This document shows, piece by piece, positions 7,120 to 9,621 of a stretch of 9,621 nt of DNA. Within the stretch, counting starts at the first letter, position 1. Each line of letters opens with the position of its first letter. The notes beneath the pieces were generated by a model. It searched no databases. It was not told the origin of the DNA and was given only the letters and a program-made list of their open reading frames with translations. This DNA comes from Desulfobacteraceae bacterium (lineage in GTDB: Bacteria; Desulfobacterota; Desulfobulbia; Desulfobulbales; Desulfobulbaceae). The translations under genes were made by a program, and so were the position numbers. The stretch covers positions 1 to 9,621 of the forward strand of contig JALHJD010000098.1 in assembly GCA_022837185.1 (NCBI GenBank), read 5' to 3'.

Positions 7120-7148
7120 TTGTATTCCCTAAAAAAATCCTCTAAGAT
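7120..7148 (+). promoter_or_regulatory. Candidate sigma70 promoter of the small secreted protein gene
   Basis: TTGTAT (7120-7125), a 17-base A-rich spacer, then TAAGAT (7143-7148); each hexamer matches four of six consensus bases. Transcription would start near 7155, giving a leader of about 63 bases. The surrounding AT-rich tract (7110-7150) is clearly lower in GC than the genes. Confidence 0.45.
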
Positions 7149-7164
7149 TTCCTCAGAAATAAAT

Positions 7165-7183
7165 GAGAATGCTATTCATCATC
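7165..7183. promoter_or_regulatory. Fur-box-like operator
   Basis: GAGAATGCTATTCATCATC matches the classical 19-base Fur consensus GATAATGATAATCATTATC at 15 positions. It lies about 10-28 bases downstream of the predicted transcription start and ahead of the ribosome binding site, a placement compatible with repression by an iron-loaded Fur dimer. The match is by eye against the enterobacterial consensus. The Fur protein and its exact motif in this organism are unknown. Confidence 0.4.
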
Positions 7184-7217
7184 AACTTTTGCTAACTATC
7201 AGGAAGGGAGAAGACTT

Positions 7218-7553
7218 ATGACTCTGAAAAAAATCACCTTGGCGGCAGCGTGCCTGGTTATGTCCTGTGCGTTCTTTTCCAGCAACGCCTTTGCTGCCTG
7301 GGCGGCATGCACACCGAAGCAGATCGGCCCTTACGGCTCCTTTGTCCGCCTGCAGGTCATCAACTGCAACGTTAATCCCGCCGGCAGCAAGAGCGGCTGG
7401 ATGACCCTCAGCAATACCGGCACCGACCAGATGATGGCCACCATTCTCACGGCCATGTCCCTGAAGAAACCCATCGCCATTGAGTATGGCGTTGCCGGCA
7501 CCGATGCCCAGGGATACAACATCGCCAGCGCGGTTATTTTCAACAACCAGTAA
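7218..7553 (+). CDS. Small secreted protein with two cysteines, unknown function
   Basis: A 111-residue protein with a very strong ribosome binding site (AGGAAGGGAG, 7201-7210, 7 nt before the ATG). Residues 1-26 are a clear Sec signal peptide: MTLKK start, hydrophobic core, NAFA cleavage site, leaving a mature protein of about 85 residues beginning AWAACTPKQIG. The mature part has two cysteines (C31, C50) that could form a disulfide. It is predicted mostly beta, with one helix around QMMATILTAMSLKK (71-84). The layout of strands, a GWMTL strand, then a helix ending in TAM before a final strand pair resembles small secreted proteobacterial proteins with an OB-like fold, but that is only a pattern impression. 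The gene is a self-contained unit with its own promoter, a Fur-box-like site and a strong terminator, suggesting abundant, regulated expression. I do not recognise the family. Confidence 0.7.
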   Translation: MTLKKITLAAACLVMSCAFFSSNAFAAWAACTPKQIGPYGSFVRLQVINCNVNPAGSKSGWMTLSNTGTDQMMATILTAMSLKKPIAIEYGVAGTDAQGYNIASAVIFNNQ

Positions 7554-7577
7554 GCCTGTTTCCCGCGTATAATTGCG

Positions 7578-7613
7578 AGGCGGTCATTTCCTGAAAATGA
7601 CCGCCTTTTTTTT
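7578..7613 (+). terminator. Strong rho-independent terminator
   Basis: A perfect 12-bp stem, AGGCGGTCATTT (7578-7589) with AAATGACCGCCT (7595-7606), closes a 5-base loop (CCTGA) and runs into eight T residues (7606-7613). It begins 25 bases after the stop codon of the small secreted protein gene and separates it from the methyltransferase genes. Confidence 0.9.
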
Positions 7614-7641
7614 GCCGCCTCCTCTTCCCGACTGCTGATTC

Positions 7642-7673
7642 AGGAGCTGCCGGCAACCTTCCGCCGGTTCAGC
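7642..7673 (+). promoter_or_regulatory. Displaced Shine-Dalgarno with intervening hairpin
   Basis: AGGAG (7642-7646) is the only good ribosome binding sequence ahead of ATG 7682, but it lies 35 bases away. Almost all the gap can fold: GCTG (7646-7649) pairs with CAGC (7670-7673), and CCGGC (7650-7654) with GCCGG (7663-7667), with a 2-base bulge and an 8-base loop. With the hairpin folded, AGGAG is about 8 bases from the ATG, a normal spacing. No usable start codon lies in frame closer to AGGAG. Confidence 0.35.
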
Positions 7674-7681
7674 CGCACACC

Positions 7682-8635
7682 ATGTACCCCGCGCCCCTGT
7701 CACCCTATTCGTCGATCAATACGACCAGAGAGCCGATACCCGGGTATGATGCAACAGGATATGCCCTGCGCCGGCTGCTCCGGTCAAAATTGACCGGCCG
7801 GGCCCGGGACCTGTTTCCCTTTATCCGCAAAATGCTGGATGAATTTGACCAGGTCCGCCGGGGGATGGAGTACGTCAACAGGGACGCCACCCATCATCAC
7901 GGCGACGATACCCACACCGCCGGCTGGGCCGGAATCGGCATGATCCCCATGGCGATTTACCTCTACTACCTGAAAAGCTACGGCATACGGGGAAAGGTCC
8001 TGGAATGCGGCGTGTTCAAAGGCGGCTCCACCTGCTGCCTGAGCCACATCTGCGATTATCTCGGCCTGGAGCTGATTGCCGCGGATTCCTTCGAGGGTTT
8101 GCCGGCCGGCGACGGCTATTACGGCAAGGGCGATTTCAAGGGCAGCCTGGAGGAAGTTCAGGACAACCTGCAACGGCTGGGGAAGCCTGGGGTGGTGACG
8201 TTTGTCAAGGGCTGGTTCAATGAATCGTTGCAAAACTTCGATCAGGACCTTATGCTCATATGGCTTGATGTCGATCTCCGCCAGTCGGTGATCGACGTGC
8301 TCACCGCGACGTTTCCCCGCCTTGTTGACCATGGGGTGATTTTCTGCGACGGCCTGGGGCGGGACAGGGATTTTCAGGGTGACCATCTTATCCGCGGCAG
8401 CTCGGAGTCGGCGGGACTGCTTGATTATTTCGAGCAGCATCATATATCCCACAAGGCAGTCTACTCCGGCTACGGGCACCTGGGGCTGGTCGTTCCCCAT
8501 GCCCGGCAGGAGGATCAACTCATTTACAGCGCCCAACTGATCAACAGGATGATTTTTGCCTCGCTTCCTTTTTCCCGGCAGGTGGATATCGCCGGCAGGA
8601 AAATCAGAAATATCATTTCCCGTGCCGACCGGTGA
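7682..8635 (+). CDS. TylF/MycF-like class I SAM-dependent methyltransferase
   Basis: A 317-residue cytoplasmic enzyme predicted to move a methyl group from S-adenosylmethionine, most likely to a sugar hydroxyl. In the family the substrates include deoxysugars of macrolides and, in polysaccharide clusters, glycan precursors. Residues 106-116 (VLECGVFKGGS) form the SAM-binding motif I. ADSFEGLP (134-141) is the hallmark of the TylF/MycF/NovP family. IWLDVDL (193-199) and GVIFCDG (218-224) correspond to the metal and catalytic strand motifs, although the usual Asp-Asp pair reads Cys-Asp (222-223) here. The first 80 residues include the His/Asp-rich stretch DATHHHGDDTH (68-78) and are less conserved. 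Start chosen at ATG 7682, the first start after the terminator with an unusual displaced ribosome binding site. The next gene starts at or just after its stop, indicating an operon. Family assignment is good; substrate unknown. Confidence 0.8.
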   Translation: MYPAPLSPYSSINTTREPIPGYDATGYALRRLLRSKLTGRARDLFPFIRKMLDEFDQVRRGMEYVNRDATHHHGDDTHTAGWAGIGMIPMAIYLYYLKSYGIRGKVLECGVFKGGSTCCLSHICDYLGLELIAADSFEGLPAGDGYYGKGDFKGSLEEVQDNLQRLGKPGVVTFVKGWFNESLQNFDQDLMLIWLDVDLRQSVIDVLTATFPRLVDHGVIFCDGLGRDRDFQGDHLIRGSSESAGLLDYFEQHHISHKAVYSGYGHLGLVVPHARQEDQLIYSAQLINRMIFASLPFSRQVDIAGRKIRNIISRADR

Positions 8636-8679
8636 GCCGGGCTCCATGCCGCGCGGCGCAACGGTCACCCCAGGCTGAC

Positions 8680-9564
8680 ATGTCGGCAAGAAAAACCAGA
8701 TGGCAACACCACCGGGCCCACCTGCCCCCTCTTTCCCGTTTCGTCCTGTCGTTGACCACCAGCAGGCTGTACCGGATCCGCAATGATTTCGCCGCCCGCT
8801 ACATACGAGGCACCGGGTATGAAATCGGCGCCCAGAAATCTCCCCTGCTTTGCAAAAATGCCGACAGGGTTGTCTACATTGATTACCTGAGCAGAGAAGA
8901 TTCGGCGCAAAAATATAATATTCCCGAAAAAGACTGCGTCGAGGTGGACATCATCGCCGATGCCAACCATCTCGATGCCATCCCTTCAAACTCCGCCGCC
9001 TTCATCATCGCCAATCATGTCCTGGAACACAGCCCGAATCCCATCGGCACGCTGTCGGGCTGGCTGCGCATCCTGCGGACAGGCGGAGTCCTCTTTCTCA
9101 CCCTCCCCAACTACAAGGCCAACGAGTTTGACTTTGAAAAAAAACCGGCATCCATTGCCCATCTTGTCAGCGACGCCGAGCGGGCGGAAAGGAACGAGGA
9201 CATCGCCCGCGAACATATTGAGGAACATATCCGCATAATCGACGGGATCGATCCCGGCAACCAGAAACTCTTCCAGCAGCGGTACGCGGCAATCGTTGCC
9301 AGCAACCTGCACACGCACTATCATGTTTTCGACCGGGCAAACGTCCTGGCCCTGCTGCAGGTCATGCACCGCCAAACACCGATCAGGGTGATCAACAGTT
9401 TTTCGTTTGACGCCGGCTTTGAACTGCTGTTTATCATTGAGAAAGCCGGCCCGGATTGCCGGGGCCCGCTGCGCCTCGGTCAGGAGCGGCTGTTCAATTA
9501 TACCGTCATGGCCAGGCATGGAGCCCGATTCCTGCTCTCCAGAATGGTTTCCAAAAAAGGGTGA
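8680..9564 (+). CDS. Class I SAM-dependent methyltransferase (methyltransferase 11-like)
   Basis: A 294-residue protein from ATG 8680. An alternative GTG at 8632 overlaps the previous stop codon as GTGA and would add 16 Arg/Ala-rich residues. GYEIGA (46-51) is SAM motif I, VYIDYLSRED (65-74) the motif II strand, and DIIADANHLDAIPSNSAAF followed by NHVLEHSPNP (112-121) is the post-I region typical of methyltransferase 11-type enzymes. GGVLFLTLPNYK (135-146) is motif III. HYHVFDRANVLALL (213-226) near the C-terminus recurs in relatives found beside glycosyltransferase genes. Basic residues (RTRW, HHRAH and similar) crowd the N-terminus; no signal peptide. The gene directly follows the TylF-like gene and precedes another start 12 bases downstream, so the three are probably co-transcribed. 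A role in modifying a glycan or lipid-linked sugar is inferred from context. Enzyme class is secure; substrate unknown. Confidence 0.85.
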   Translation: MSARKTRWQHHRAHLPPLSRFVLSLTTSRLYRIRNDFAARYIRGTGYEIGAQKSPLLCKNADRVVYIDYLSREDSAQKYNIPEKDCVEVDIIADANHLDAIPSNSAAFIIANHVLEHSPNPIGTLSGWLRILRTGGVLFLTLPNYKANEFDFEKKPASIAHLVSDAERAERNEDIAREHIEEHIRIIDGIDPGNQKLFQQRYAAIVASNLHTHYHVFDRANVLALLQVMHRQTPIRVINSFSFDAGFELLFIIEKAGPDCRGPLRLGQERLFNYTVMARHGARFLLSRMVSKKG

Positions 9565-9576
9565 AGCTGAACGAAC

Positions 9577-9621
9577 ATGAAGGTCTTCGAACAACTCATT
9601 GCCGACAACAGCAAACATATC
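9577..9621 (+). CDS. Start of a further gene, cut by the window edge
   Basis: ATG 9577 opens a frame of 15 codons (MKVFEQLIADNSKHI) that is still open at the right edge. It begins 12 bases after the preceding stop codon, with a weak GAAG at 9564-9567, consistent with the next gene of the same operon. Too little is visible to name a family. Confidence 0.5.
   Translation, partial: MKVFEQLIADNSKHI

Noticed and set aside
8986..9618. A 210-codon minus-strand frame opposite the second methyltransferase
   Set aside because: The plus strand carries SAM-binding motifs in order; the antisense frame has none.

Overview
The window looks like a surface-glycan or exopolysaccharide accessory region from a Gram-negative bacterium. 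The GC content is moderate (a little over half by eye), intergenic regions are compact, several products carry Sec-type signal peptides, and there is a REP-like inverted repeat of the kind scattered through proteobacterial genomes. The style fits a proteobacterium or a Desulfobacterota member. That placement is inference; no phylogenetic marker gene is present.

Left part (1-2751) reads leftward. A signal-peptide protein made of about six Asp-box/propeller-like repeats runs off the left edge (1161 to 1). A 471-base gene-free stretch follows, holding a perfect palindrome, a 13-bp hairpin and a 79-base REP-like inverted pair. Next comes a 372-residue PAPS-type sulfotransferase (2751 to 1633).

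Centre (2991-6185) reads rightward and diverges from the sulfotransferase. One very large protein (about 1064 residues) joins an N-terminal right-handed parallel beta-helix, a basic helical linker, a complete family 2 glycosyltransferase domain with a DHDD motif, and a second GT2-like domain that has lost its acidic signature residues. It is the most unusual protein here.

Right-centre (6182-7613) holds two independently transcribed exported proteins. The first has an STN-like domain and a C-terminal array of four QDETIMAGAS repeats. The second is a small two-cysteine protein with a good promoter, a Fur-box-like site (15/19 to the classical consensus) in its leader, a strong ribosome binding site and a textbook rho-independent terminator.

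Right end (7682-9621) is a compact run of a TylF/MycF-like methyltransferase, a second class I SAM methyltransferase and the first 15 codons of another gene, probably one operon. Taken together, the glycosyltransferase, sulfotransferase and methyltransferases suggest assembly and decoration (sulfation, methylation) of an extracellular polysaccharide. The exported repeat proteins could be surface or periplasmic partners. The pathway link is inference from neighbourhood only.
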